Below are positions 33,839 through 43,175 of a stretch of DNA of 64,000 bases, in pieces (positions within the stretch are counted from its first letter, which is position 1; the number at the start of each line of letters is the position of its first letter). This DNA is from Ardenticatenaceae bacterium (lineage in GTDB: Bacteria; Chloroflexota; Anaerolineae; Promineifilales; Promineifilaceae): the NCBI GenBank assembly GCA_020634315.1, contig JACKBV010000008.1, forward strand, positions 1 to 64,000, given 5' to 3'. Under the pieces are notes generated by a model that saw only the letters and a list, made by a program, of their open reading frames with translations, searched no databases and had not been told where the DNA came from. The position numbers and the translations under genes are program-made.

Positions 33839-34260
33839 CTGCTGCGACCGCTTGCCAAACGCGACTGTTACCCGCTCCACAAATAGGCATCTACGCCGGG
33901 CTGAATCAAGGTTGCCAACAGGCTAACCCAAATGGCAGCACACCACAAAGCAATGGGTGGGCTGTGCGGGGTCATCACGACGCTTTTTTCGATGATGCAA
34001 ATTGTGCAAGTGTGCATGTTCCCAGATTAACAGGTTCCAGGGCGTCCACAAAGCAAATTTCCTTGTCAAAAACGGCCGTTTCCCACCCTCTTTGCCACAA
34101 CAGCCACTTGTTTTTGGGATGATTCACGCCAGGTGCGCAATGGGGATGGGATGATTTGTTGTGCGTATGGTCATAGCCCAAAACGGCCGTTTCTCGCCTG
34201 GAAAACTGTGCTAGACTAAGTGAGCAATTTTACGGAATTTATTGTTGAAGGAAGTTATTG
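33839..34260. other. Intergenic region of about 420 bases
   Basis: No McrC or other family is recognisable in any frame. A minus-strand 35-codon ORF (33868-33975, start MTPHSPPIALWC, one hydrophobic stretch) exists but lacks a good ribosome-binding site. Two ACGGCCGT palindromes occur at about 34070 and 34184. CTAGACTAAG near 34213 could be part of a promoter for the peptidase gene. Confidence 0.45.
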
Positions 34261-36336
34261 ATGAACCCCAACGAGCCTATTATTTACCCACCAGCACGGC
34301 ACAGCGATGTTGTTGACCATTACCACGGAACGGCCGTTCCCGACCCGTATCGCTGGATGGAAGACCCCTTTTCACCAGAAACACAAGCATGGATCGCCGC
34401 CGAAAACGGTATCACTGAACAATTCATCCACGCCATGCCCCAACGCCCGACAATTCAACAACGACTAACCGAGTTGTGGAATTACCCCAAGCATTACACG
34501 CCCTTTCGCAAAGGGGATTGGTTTTTCTACTTCAAAAATGATGGGCTGCAAAATCAGGCAGTGCTTTATCGTGCCGCCACGCTGCACGGAGAGGCCGCTG
34601 TCGCCCTCGACCCCAACGCCTTGAGTGCAGATGGCACGACCGCCGTGACCAGCATGGCGATCAGCGACGATGGCCGTTTGCTTGCTTACGGCATCTCCGT
34701 TGGCGGCAGCGACCGGCAAGAAATCCGCATCCGCAACCTGGAAACAGGTCTGGATTATGCCGATGTGCTGGAACATTGCCGCTTTGCCAACATTGCCTGG
34801 AAACATGACGAAAACAATCGTCCGCTTGGCTTTTTCTACAATCGTGATCCCGAACCCGACCCGGACAACCCGTCGGCCCCACCTTTGCACAACAAGGTTT
34901 ACTGGCACGTTCCAGGCACGCCGCAAGCAGCAGACAGCCTCATTTATGCCCGTCCCGACGCGCCGACGCTTAAGTTTGGGCCGCAAATCACGGAAGACGG
35001 CCGTTTCCTCATCCTCTTCGTCTGGCATGCAGCCATTGCCCGCAACCGGCTCTTTTACCGCGCCATGGAAAGCGACGGGGATTTTGTGCGCCTGATTGAC
35101 GACGCCAATGCCTACTACACATTTGTGGGCAATGTCGGCGACACGTTCTACATTCAGACAAATTGGCAAGCGCCAAACGGCCGTCTCCTGGCTATCGATC
35201 TGGCTCAGGCACAGCAAGACAACTGGCGCGAAATCCTGCCCGAAACAAATGACATTCTCGTATCCGTCAACATCGTCAACAACCAGTTGGTGGCTATCAA
35301 CATGCACAATGCCTGTCACCAAATCAGCGTGTTCGATCTGGAAGGGAATCCCGCTGGCGCAATTGATGTTCCCGCGCTGAGTGCCATCACCGGGCAGTGG
35401 GGCAAGCAGTGCGCACCTGATTATTTCTTCAAGGTGGAATCGTTCATCGACCCAGGGACTGTTTTCCATTACAACCTGGAAACGGGTGAATTAACGGCCG
35501 TATGGGAAACGGCCGTTTCCTTCCAACGCGACGACTATGTGACAGAGCAAGTATTCTTCCCCTCCAAAGATGGCACACCCGTCTCCATGTTCCTGACCCA
35601 TAAAAAAGGCATTTCCCTGGACGGACAAAATCCGGTACTGCTTTACGGCTATGGCGGCTTCAACATTAATCACAATCCCGCCTTCGCCGCCCATGCCATC
35701 TATTGGCTCGAAAGTGGTGGCATCTATGCCGACGTCAACCTGCGTGGCGGCAGCGAATATGGCGAAGCATGGCATCAGGCAGGCATGCTAGCCAACAAAC
35801 AAAACGTGTTCGATGATTTCATCGCCGCCGCCGAATATCTCATCACAACCGGATACACCCAACCGGCAAAACTCGCCATTTTGGGCCGCAGCAACGGCGG
35901 ACTGCTGACAGCAGCCGTGATGCTGCAACGCCCAGACCTCTTTGGGGCGGTACTCTCCGTTGTTCCCGTCACGGACATGCTGCGCTTTCACAAATTCACA
36001 GCCGGCCGTTACTGGACAGATGAATACGGCAACGCAGAAGAAAACCCAGAGCATTTCCGTTTTATGATCGCCTATTCGCCATTGCACAACGTGCGCGAAG
36101 GAGTCGTTTACCCGCCCATCTTGCTAACCACAGCCGATGGCGACGACCGGGTTGTGCCGATGCACGCCATGAAATTTACAGCAACATTGCAAGCCGCCGC
36201 CGCCAATGGCAGCAACCCCATCCTCGTTCGCATCGACACCAAGTCCGGACATGGGTTGGGAAAACCCACCAGCAAGTGGATTGACGAATGGGCCGACATT
36301 TACACATTCTTACGCGCAACTGTACAAAGCAAGTAA
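34261..36336 (+). CDS. Prolyl oligopeptidase (S9A family)
   Basis: 691 residues. Cleaves short peptides after proline. An N-terminal seven-bladed propeller region (about 70-400; DPYRWMEDP, LAYGISVGGSDRQEI) precedes the alpha/beta-hydrolase domain. The catalytic Ser lies in GRSNGGLL (about 543), the Asp in DGDDRVVPMHAMKF (about 627) and the His in KSGHGLGKP (about 663). There is no signal peptide, so it is probably cytoplasmic. AAGGAAG precedes the ATG at 34261. Confidence 0.95.
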   Translation: MNPNEPIIYPPARHSDVVDHYHGTAVPDPYRWMEDPFSPETQAWIAAENGITEQFIHAMPQRPTIQQRLTELWNYPKHYTPFRKGDWFFYFKNDGLQNQAVLYRAATLHGEAAVALDPNALSADGTTAVTSMAISDDGRLLAYGISVGGSDRQEIRIRNLETGLDYADVLEHCRFANIAWKHDENNRPLGFFYNRDPEPDPDNPSAPPLHNKVYWHVPGTPQAADSLIYARPDAPTLKFGPQITEDGRFLILFVWHAAIARNRLFYRAMESDGDFVRLIDDANAYYTFVGNVGDTFYIQTNWQAPNGRLLAIDLAQAQQDNWREILPETNDILVSVNIVNNQLVAINMHNACHQISVFDLEGNPAGAIDVPALSAITGQWGKQCAPDYFFKVESFIDPGTVFHYNLETGELTAVWETAVSFQRDDYVTEQVFFPSKDGTPVSMFLTHKKGISLDGQNPVLLYGYGGFNINHNPAFAAHAIYWLESGGIYADVNLRGGSEYGEAWHQAGMLANKQNVFDDFIAAAEYLITTGYTQPAKLAILGRSNGGLLTAAVMLQRPDLFGAVLSVVPVTDMLRFHKFTAGRYWTDEYGNAEENPEHFRFMIAYSPLHNVREGVVYPPILLTTADGDDRVVPMHAMKFTATLQAAAANGSNPILVRIDTKSGHGLGKPTSKWIDEWADIYTFLRATVQSK

Positions 36337-36349
36337 ATAAAGCCCAACC

Positions 36350-38959
36350 ATGAAAAATTTGAGGCAAGGACTCAGGCCTATCAGACAAAAACTCATTGCA
36401 GCACACCCTGAGCTTAGCAAGCGGGAGGAGCAAATTCAAGCCGAATTGTTAGCCTCGCTTTTCGGCGCGTTGATCGCAATAGGGTCACTGCTCACCCTCA
36501 TCAACATGATTGCCGCAGAAGATGCGGCTGAACGTGGCCGCGTTCTCCAAGGCAGCGGCATAACCTTAATGGTTGTCCTCGTTTCATACATCATCAGTCG
36601 CACACGTCATTATCGCCTATCCCTGCTTCCCTTCACCGTTGGCTTCGTGGGCATCACCATTAGCAGCGCTCTGCAACAAACAGAAAGCATCTTATTGCCG
36701 GTGTATCTCATTGTGCCGGTGTTGGTGTGGAGCGTTTTCTTTTCGCTGCGGGCGACGAGCTTGATGGCCGCCATTATTCTTGGGGTAAATGCCGTCCTCA
36801 TCATTTCCGCTAGTGAAGCATCTGCCATCTATCTCATTAACAGCACACAACTTTTCCTGGTTATTCTGGGCGTGCTGCTGGCAATTACGCACCATCGCAA
36901 TCGGTTGGAAAACATTCGCCAACAACGCCTGGTAGAAAATGAAGAAAGGCTGCAATCTTATTTTGATAATGCCAATGATTGGATTTTTATGCTGGATGCC
37001 AAGGGGCTTATCAGCTATGTCAATCAACAAATGTGTATCGCTTCTGGTTATCGCGCAGATGAATTCATTGGGCGAGACCCGCTCTCGTTTTTGCAACTGC
37101 GTGATGTCCCCCCGACACAGGAGGCTTTGCAGGCCATCTTGATGGGCAATGCTGTCTCGCAATTTGAGGTAGAGGTGCCACTGCGAAACGGCCGTTGCAT
37201 CTGGCTAGAAATTCGCGGGAGCATTTTAGAGCAAGACGGGCTGGTGAACGGAACCTTCCACATTGCCCGTGACATCACGGCGCGAAAACAAGCTGAACAG
37301 GCGGAGCGGGCACGTCGACAAATGGCAGAAACGCTCTACCAAACCTCTGTCGTGCTAAATTCAACCCTATCGCTCAATGAGGTCCTGACCCGCATTTTGG
37401 ATGAGCTGGGACGAACCCTGCCCTTTGACAGCGCATCCGTGCAGCAGCGGGAAGGAGAGGCACTGCGACTGCGGGCCGTTAAAGGATTCTCGAACCCGGA
37501 GAAGCTGCTAAACCAGATATTGCCTATTGATTCAACTTATCCTAATTCTTTCATTGCCACAGAACGCAAACCACTGGCAATTGACGATGTGACAATCGCC
37601 TATCCCCATTTTCAGGATGAATCGGACAAGTATCAATCGGCATATATTCACTCCTGGCTTGGTGTGCCGCTGGTTGTCAATGATGAGTTAATGGGCATTG
37701 TCACGGTTGATCGCCATGAGATACGGCCGTTTACCCCCGATGAAATTGCCCTGGCGACAACGTTCGCCAACCACGCGGCCATCGCCCTGCACAACGCCCG
37801 GCTGTATGAACGGCTCGCCCGTAATAATGAGACATTGGAAACGGCCGTATTCCGCCGCACCGCCGAACTACAACACACAACCAACCAATTCGAAGCCATC
37901 CTCACCAACAGTCCCGACGCCATCCTCCAGCTCAACCCCGATTTAACCATCGAACTGAGCAATCCCGCCTTCACCAAAATGTTCGGCTACAAAAAGGGCG
38001 AACCATTTGCCAATTTCCCCGCCTGCCTTGTCGTCGCCCAAGACCTACAAAAGTTTATGCGTGCCATAAACCTGGCAGCACAAATGGGGCACCACACCCG
38101 CATCGAATTCACCGCCCAGCGCAAAGACAAAACAACCTTCGATGCCGACATGGCAATTGCCCCCATCCACAAACCCGACGAAGCAAACAGCATCTTGTGC
38201 AGCATTCGCGACATAACACAGCTAAAAGAGGTCGAACGCGCCAAAGATGATTTTGTCTCAAACGTGTCACACGAACTACGCACACCCATCACCAATCTCA
38301 AGCTGTACCACGACTTGCTCCAGCTAAACCCCATACAACAAGAAAAATACATCCCTCGCTTGCGGCGCGAAATTGACCGACTGCACACCATCATCGAAAA
38401 CCTGCTAAACCTCTCTCGCCTCGATCAGGGGCGTGTAAACTGGGAAATCACCCAGGTAGACCTCAACGAACTGGCCCAGCAAATTGTCACCGACCGCACG
38501 CCACTGGCTCGCGAAAAGCAGATTACCCTAACCTGCTTGCCAACCCCCGATCTCGTCAACATTCATGCCGACGCCAATCATCTAAGCCAGGTCATCAGCA
38601 TCTTATTCACCAACGCCTTAACCTACACCCCCGCAGGTGGAGAAATCACGCTGCAAACTCACCAACAAGTAGACCAAGAAGAAACCTGGGTTGGCATCAG
38701 CGTTCAAGACACCGGCCCCGGCATCCCCAAAGATGAGCAATCCCACATTTTCGAGCGCTTCTATCGTGGCAGCGCCGGTCGTGCTTCCGGCGCGCCCGGC
38801 ACCGGACTGGGATTGGCAATTGCCAGCGAAATCATCAAATGGCACCAGGGAAAAATCGAAGTCACCAGCCCCGATATGCCGCACCACGGCGCCACCTTCA
38901 CTGTATGGCTGTCCTTCGACCGCCAGCTATCCCCTCAAGATTTTCACCATATGTCATAG
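36350..38959 (+). CDS. Membrane sensor histidine kinase (PAS-GAF-PAS-HisKA-HATPase)
   Basis: 869 residues. Five or so TM helices (about 33-185) are followed by PAS (about 195-315, YFDNANDWIFMLDAKG), GAF (about 330-490, LGVPLVVNDELMGIVTVDR) and PAS (about 510-630). The HisKA domain has His641 in VSHELRTPITNL. The HATPase has the N box FTNALTYTP, the G1 box VQDTGPGIP and the G2 box GTGLGLAI. It probably senses a small ligand or redox cue and phosphorylates an unlinked response regulator, since no receiver gene adjoins it. It lies 13 bases after prolyl oligopeptidase. CBS and DosRS-like genes lie downstream. Confidence 0.92.
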   Translation: MKNLRQGLRPIRQKLIAAHPELSKREEQIQAELLASLFGALIAIGSLLTLINMIAAEDAAERGRVLQGSGITLMVVLVSYIISRTRHYRLSLLPFTVGFVGITISSALQQTESILLPVYLIVPVLVWSVFFSLRATSLMAAIILGVNAVLIISASEASAIYLINSTQLFLVILGVLLAITHHRNRLENIRQQRLVENEERLQSYFDNANDWIFMLDAKGLISYVNQQMCIASGYRADEFIGRDPLSFLQLRDVPPTQEALQAILMGNAVSQFEVEVPLRNGRCIWLEIRGSILEQDGLVNGTFHIARDITARKQAEQAERARRQMAETLYQTSVVLNSTLSLNEVLTRILDELGRTLPFDSASVQQREGEALRLRAVKGFSNPEKLLNQILPIDSTYPNSFIATERKPLAIDDVTIAYPHFQDESDKYQSAYIHSWLGVPLVVNDELMGIVTVDRHEIRPFTPDEIALATTFANHAAIALHNARLYERLARNNETLETAVFRRTAELQHTTNQFEAILTNSPDAILQLNPDLTIELSNPAFTKMFGYKKGEPFANFPACLVVAQDLQKFMRAINLAAQMGHHTRIEFTAQRKDKTTFDADMAIAPIHKPDEANSILCSIRDITQLKEVERAKDDFVSNVSHELRTPITNLKLYHDLLQLNPIQQEKYIPRLRREIDRLHTIIENLLNLSRLDQGRVNWEITQVDLNELAQQIVTDRTPLAREKQITLTCLPTPDLVNIHADANHLSQVISILFTNALTYTPAGGEITLQTHQQVDQEETWVGISVQDTGPGIPKDEQSHIFERFYRGSAGRASGAPGTGLGLAIASEIIKWHQGKIEVTSPDMPHHGATFTVWLSFDRQLSPQDFHHMS

Positions 38960-38998
38960 TTTTCCGCCCAATCTGCGATAAAAGTCATCTGACAACCA

Positions 38999-39040
38999 TG
39001 ACATTCGCCACCACAAAAACAAAAACAAATCAGTTACACT
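38999..39040 (+). promoter_or_regulatory. FNR-like site and promoter of the CBS gene
   Basis: TGACATTCGCCA (38999-39010) keeps one TGACA half-site and matches the second half less well. TACACT (39035-39040) is a plausible -10 located 30.5 bases from the site centre, a class II (about -41) position. Weak alone; it gains weight from the identical spacing before the USP gene at 42129. Confidence 0.4.
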
Positions 39041-39124
39041 GAGGAGACGAATGACAAAAAAAGTCACGGCCGTCTTGCACAAACCACACGCAAATCGGCT
39101 ACAGCGTCAACCAGGAGAAGAGAT

Positions 39125-39544
39125 ATGTTGACTGTGAGCGATCTGATGACCGTCAATCCACAAACCATAACCCCGGAGACACCTCTGCGGCACATCATTG
39201 AAGTCATGAAAAGTGAAGGCTGTCGCCATCTACCGGTACTCCAGGATGGAAAACTTGTAGGCATCGTAACAGATCGAGACGTGCGCCTGGTCATGAACTC
39301 CCCCATCGTCTTGCACGGGCGTTGGCAAGATGATGAACTACTCAACAAAGTCACGGCCGAAAATTGCATGACCCCCAACCCCATCACCATTTCCCCCGAC
39401 ATGCCCGCCTATCGCGCCGCAGAAATGCTCAGCATCTACAAATTTGGCGGCTTACCCGTCGTAAAAGAAGAAGAACTCGTTGGCATCATCACCGTCACAG
39501 ACTTTCTCGACTACCTGGCCGACAAAAAAGTAGAAATCTCCTGA
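39125..39544 (+). CDS. Tandem CBS-domain protein
   Basis: 139 residues made of two CBS motifs: VSDLMTVNPQTITPETPLRHI to LVGIVTDRDVRL, and AENCMTPNPITISPDMPAYRA to LVGIITVTDFLDYL. Such pairs bind adenine nucleotides or S-adenosyl compounds and report energy state. There is no fused enzyme domain, so it acts as a stand-alone sensor or regulator. AGGAGAAG precedes the ATG. Stand-alone CBS pairs and USPs are hallmarks of hypoxia or dormancy regulons, in line with the neighbouring DosRS-like genes. Confidence 0.9.
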   Translation: MLTVSDLMTVNPQTITPETPLRHIIEVMKSEGCRHLPVLQDGKLVGIVTDRDVRLVMNSPIVLHGRWQDDELLNKVTAENCMTPNPITISPDMPAYRAAEMLSIYKFGGLPVVKEEELVGIITVTDFLDYLADKKVEIS

Positions 39545-39555
39545 TCCACAAAACA

Positions 39556-39594
39556 AAACGGGTAAGGCCAATTTGATGACCTTACCCGTTTATT
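39556..39594. terminator. Bidirectional terminator between CBS and kinase genes
   Basis: AAACGGGTAAGG pairs with CCTTACCCGTTT around a 15-base loop. It separates the convergent CBS gene and the sensor kinase gene and can serve both. Confidence 0.8.
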
Positions 39595-39614
39595 GTCTAA
39601 ATCCGCGCAATCCG

Positions 39615-41240
39615 TCACGACAACGGAATCGTCAAAACAATACGCGTCCCTTGTTTCGGTGCCGATTGCAACTGAAAGGTTCCCTTCAATTCTTCGGCGC
39701 GTGCACGCATGTTAGATAACCCATGCCCCACCGTGGACTGGATGCGCTCTTTGATGTCGAACCCCTTGCCATCGTCCACAATTGTTAGCTGCACAAACCC
39801 ATCTGTCCGCTGCACAATAATATCCACATGTTTGGCACGCGCGTGCCGGGCAACATTAGCCAGCGCCTCTTGTGTGGTGAGGAAAAGCGCACGCGCCTGC
39901 GGGGTACGCAATTCTGCCAGCGCTTCGGCCGTGGCATTCAAATCCACAGCCACCATGGCATTCACCTGAAATTCGCGCACCAGCTTAGACAAGCCGTCGT
40001 ACAAATTCCCCTTAAAGCGATGGGGGCGTAAATCCAAAATAAAGTTGCGGATGTCCCGAATGGTGTCGTTCAGGCCCAAAATGGCGTGCTCTAAAAGATG
40101 ATCGGCATCCTCGAAATTGCCATCCGTCAATGACAACCGGGTTGATTCCAATGTCAAGCCAACTGCGTAAATAGATTGAATCACACCATCGTGCAAATCC
40201 ATGCCAATGCGCGTGCGTTCCTCGACAATGACCAGGCGTCCCACTTGCTCGTACAAGCGTGCATTTTGAATGGCAACGGCCGCATGAGCCGCCAACAATT
40301 CCGCCAATTTTTGATCATCACTGGAAAACTCTTCCGCGCCAATCTTGTTGGTCAGGTAAAGGTTCCCCAATGTTTCTCCGGCGGCGACGATGGGCACGCC
40401 TAAAAAGCTCTCCATCAGGGGGTGTCCGTCCGGGAAACCAACGGAACGCGGGTCACGGCCGATTGCAGGAATGCGGATCGGCCGTTTCTCGTGAATGATC
40501 GCCCCCAACAAGCCATGACCATGTGGCAAATGGGGCATTTGCGCGACTTGCGTTTTGTCCATGCCGCTGTACACAAATGTGTCCAAATATCCATCGCTGT
40601 TGGGAACCCCCAGGGCGACATATTCGACATGAACCAGGTCACGGGCGGAATCGACGATTTGCTGTAGCACTTTGTCCAGGGCCAGTTCGCCAGCGATGCT
40701 GCGCACGGCATGGCTAAATGCCGCCAACTGCCGGTTCCGCTCCTCAAGCTGCTCGCTGTGAGCGCGATAGGTTTGCAAGGTGTAGGCTTTACGCAGGGAA
40801 ACGGCCGTTTGTCCAGCCACCAGCTGCAACCACCCGCGCTCATCTGGCGACAAATCAGCCTTGGCCTCTCGCAGCAACACAGCCAATACCCCGTAATCCT
40901 GAATTGGCGCGGCCAACACCATCTGCACGTCACGTGGCGCGGTAGAGAAATCGGCCGTGTCAGCAGACAATTCAAGCAAAGCAGGCTGGGTTGACAACGC
41001 ACCCAGCAGCCAGGAAGCCAACGGCTCAAACGAATACACCTCAACCGGCATTGGGCGCAGGTGTACGTATTTTTGTCCACCTTCGCTGATGGCAACCAAC
41101 ACCTGCGCACCGCCAAACAAATCTCCGGCAGCAGCAGCCGCTTGCTGTAAAACCATATCCGGCATCTCTGCTTCCGCAATCGCTAACAAAGCGGCATGTA
41201 AATGAGCAGAGGAGGCTGGCAATGGTGTGGCAAGAGTCAT
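39615..41240 (-). CDS. DosS/NreB-type GAF sensor histidine kinase (HisKA_3)
   Basis: 541 residues, soluble. Two GAF domains (about 15-155 and 180-330) are followed by HisKA_3 with His350 in RIGMDLHDGVIQSIYA and a HATPase ending HGLSNMRARAEELKG. In the second GAF, PRSVGFPDGHPLMESFLGVPI closely resembles the corresponding part of mycobacterial DosS/DosT. A heme or redox ligand is therefore possible, but no binding residue can be assigned. The gene starts four bases after the response-regulator stop, so the two form one operon and probably a cognate pair. Confidence 0.92.
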   Translation of the reverse strand: MTLATPLPASSAHLHAALLAIAEAEMPDMVLQQAAAAAGDLFGGAQVLVAISEGGQKYVHLRPMPVEVYSFEPLASWLLGALSTQPALLELSADTADFSTAPRDVQMVLAAPIQDYGVLAVLLREAKADLSPDERGWLQLVAGQTAVSLRKAYTLQTYRAHSEQLEERNRQLAAFSHAVRSIAGELALDKVLQQIVDSARDLVHVEYVALGVPNSDGYLDTFVYSGMDKTQVAQMPHLPHGHGLLGAIIHEKRPIRIPAIGRDPRSVGFPDGHPLMESFLGVPIVAAGETLGNLYLTNKIGAEEFSSDDQKLAELLAAHAAVAIQNARLYEQVGRLVIVEERTRIGMDLHDGVIQSIYAVGLTLESTRLSLTDGNFEDADHLLEHAILGLNDTIRDIRNFILDLRPHRFKGNLYDGLSKLVREFQVNAMVAVDLNATAEALAELRTPQARALFLTTQEALANVARHARAKHVDIIVQRTDGFVQLTIVDDGKGFDIKERIQSTVGHGLSNMRARAEELKGTFQLQSAPKQGTRIVLTIPLS

Positions 41241-41244
41241 ACAG

Positions 41245-41898
41245 TTATAAATAATCCTTTAGGTGATGCTGAATCGCGTAGGCGGCCGCTTCGGCACGAT
41301 TAGAGACGCCCAGCTTTGAAAGAATACTGCTAACGTAGTTACGCACCGTTCCTTCGCTCAAAAACAAGGAATCGGCGATTTCACGATTGGTACGCCCTTC
41401 AGCAATTAACGCCAGCACATGCATTTCCTGTGGCGTTAAATCGCCAAATGCCGCCGCCTCTTCTCGTTGGATAGAACGGCGAACCTCTGTAAAGACGCGC
41501 TGCGTTAAAGATGGATCAAGCGTTGATTCGCCGCGTGCCGTCGCTTCAATGGCTCGCAGCAAATCGCCACTGCCAACTTGCTTCAACACATAACCAATCG
41601 CCCCTGCCCGAATTGCCGAAAAGAGCATTTCGTCTTCGGCATAAGAGGTGAGAATAATAATTTTTGTCTCTGGCAACCGCGCAACAATCGCTTCTGTCGC
41701 CATGACACCGCTGCCACCTGCCAGTCGAATATCCATCAAGACAATATCTGGTTCGTGTTCGACCGCTTGCTCTATGGCATCCGCCTCTGTTTCCGCTTCC
41801 GCAACAACCTCAAACCCAGGGTGACGCTCTAGCAAACTGCGCAAACCCAGGCGGACAACTTCGTGATCGTCAACAAGCATGATTCGTAATCGAGACAT
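41245..41898 (-). CDS. NarL/LuxR-family response regulator (DosR-like)
   Basis: 217 residues. Receiver domain with D10/D11 and phospho-acceptor D56 (DIVLMDIRLAGGSG), Thr in IILTSYAEDE, and Lys in YVLKQVG. The C-terminal LuxR helix-turn-helix reads LTPQEMHVLALIAEGRTNREIADSLFLSEGTVRNYVSSIL, with KNY/RNYVSSxLxKLG as in DosR/DevR. The start at 41898 begins the receiver properly; the upstream extension to 41931 is not supported. Co-transcribed with the GAF kinase. Confidence 0.94.
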   Translation of the reverse strand: MSRLRIMLVDDHEVVRLGLRSLLERHPGFEVVAEAETEADAIEQAVEHEPDIVLMDIRLAGGSGVMATEAIVARLPETKIIILTSYAEDEMLFSAIRAGAIGYVLKQVGSGDLLRAIEATARGESTLDPSLTQRVFTEVRRSIQREEAAAFGDLTPQEMHVLALIAEGRTNREIADSLFLSEGTVRNYVSSILSKLGVSNRAEAAAYAIQHHLKDYL

Positions 41899-42039
41899 AT
41901 CAATAAGTATAACTTTTTCTAAACGAAACAACCAACTCTCATCGTTATGGTAGTGCTAATGTCCCCCCACCACAAAGGTATATAACTGGCAGCTGGCGCT
42001 TCCCGAAAGCCATGACATGAGTTTTATCTCACCGGCAAA

Positions 42040-42081
42040 TGACATTATTCACTATAGTTACTACTAAAATTGGTGTATGCT
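42040..42081 (+). promoter_or_regulatory. FNR-like site and promoter of the tandem USP gene
   Basis: TGACATTATTCA (42040-42051) fits TGA-N6-TCA. A TATGCT -10 candidate is at 42076-42081. The centre-to--10 distance of 30.5 bases is a class II activator geometry, identical to that before the CBS gene. Confidence 0.5.
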
Positions 42082-42128
42082 ACAGGGTAGGAAAACCTTT
42101 CATCAGCCTGCTGCAAAAGGAGCGTGGG

Positions 42129-43028
42129 ATGTCGCAATATCAAAATATCTTGGTACCTTTAGATGGGTCGTCATTAGCTGAGCGTGCGCTGGCCCCTGCT
42201 GTCACCATCGCCCAGGCGATGGGCGCACACCTCGTTTTGCTGCGCGTCGTTCCACCCATTATGCTCACCGTTGATCCGCAGTTGTACGAGCAGCTTACCC
42301 GCCAAAGTGAGGATGAGGCCACTGCCTACTTGCATCAAGTGCAGGCAAATTTAGCCAATGAAACGGCCGTTTCATCGGAAACGGCCGTTTCCACCGAAAC
42401 CCTCATCATCAATGGGCCAGCCGCCGCCACCATCATCCAGGTGGCGCAAGAACGGGCCTGCAATTTAATCATCATGTCCAGCCACGGCCGTTCCGGGCCA
42501 GGCCGGTGGGTTTATGGCAGCGTCGCCGAAAAAGTATTACGGGGCGGCTGCTGCAACACCCTCATTATTCGCGCCCAGGTCGAAACACCTGTCTTTGCCA
42601 CGAAGCAAATCCTGGTTCCCCTCGACGGTTCCTCGTTAGCAGAAAAAGCATTAGCCCCTGCCTTTGCCATTGCCGAAGCTATCGCCGGGCAGGTCACACT
42701 GCTGCGCGTGGTCACAGCCGCGCATCTCCAGATAGAAACGCAAACCATGAAACAGCAAGCCGATTATCTGGAAGATCACGACCAGGACGAGGCCGAAGCT
42801 TATTTACAAGAACTACACAGCCGCCTGCCTGCCACCACATGCCCCATCACCAATGCCTTTGCCAAAGGCCCCACCGCCGACACCATCATTGATTTTTCCG
42901 AAACGCAGCAAATGGACTTGATTGTCATGTCCAGCCACGGCCGTTCCGGCATTGAACGATGGATTCATGGCAGCGTCACCGAAAAAGTATTGCGTGGCGC
43001 ACATTGCGCCACGTTAGTCGTGCGTTAG
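42129..43028 (+). CDS. Tandem-domain universal stress protein
   Basis: 299 residues with two UspA domains, each starting ILVPLDGSSLAE(R/K)ALAPA (about 7 and 158) and each ending with the ATP loop MSSHGRSGxxRWxxGSVxEKVLRG (about 120 and 270). Both nucleotide-binding loops are intact. AAGGAG precedes the ATG at 42129. The domain duplication is recent enough to be obvious in the protein sequence. Tandem USPs are typical members of hypoxia regulons. Confidence 0.93.
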   Translation: MSQYQNILVPLDGSSLAERALAPAVTIAQAMGAHLVLLRVVPPIMLTVDPQLYEQLTRQSEDEATAYLHQVQANLANETAVSSETAVSTETLIINGPAAATIIQVAQERACNLIIMSSHGRSGPGRWVYGSVAEKVLRGGCCNTLIIRAQVETPVFATKQILVPLDGSSLAEKALAPAFAIAEAIAGQVTLLRVVTAAHLQIETQTMKQQADYLEDHDQDEAEAYLQELHSRLPATTCPITNAFAKGPTADTIIDFSETQQMDLIVMSSHGRSGIERWIHGSVTEKVLRGAHCATLVVR

Positions 43029-43094
43029 CTAGACGAAAAGCGGGGATTGCACCGTACCTGATCCCCATCCCCAATTCAATCCTCGCCATTTCAA

Positions 43095-43121
43095 GGTCAA
43101 CGACAGTTGGTGTCGTTGACC
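43095..43121. repeat. Hairpin GGTCAACGACA / TGTCGTTGACC
   Basis: An 11-bp perfect stem with a five-base loop lies between the USP stop and the Lon-like start. There is no U tract, so it is not a clear terminator. Confidence 0.6.
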
Positions 43122-43137
43122 CCTATGAATGAAAATC

Positions 43138-43164
43138 GTAGGTCGGATTGCCAATCCGACTTAC
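43138..43164. repeat. Dispersed 27-bp palindrome, copy 1
   Basis: GTAGGTCGGATTG, a central C, then CAATCCGACTTAC. The same element with one different base in the arm and a G centre occurs at 58121-58147. It looks like a REP-type intergenic palindrome. Confidence 0.85.
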
Positions 43165-43175
43165 GAGGGAGTCAA

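Noticed and set aside
33868..33975. 35-codon minus-strand ORF starting MTPHSPPIALWC
   Set aside because: Hydrophobic but with no Shine-Dalgarno, promoter or conserved context; mentioned only in the intergenic note.
39051..39131. 26-codon ORF with GAGGAG upstream, overlapping the CBS start
   Set aside because: If the proposed -10 at 39035-39040 is right, transcription starts after the GAGGAG, so it would not serve as a ribosome-binding site. The peptide has no recognisable feature.
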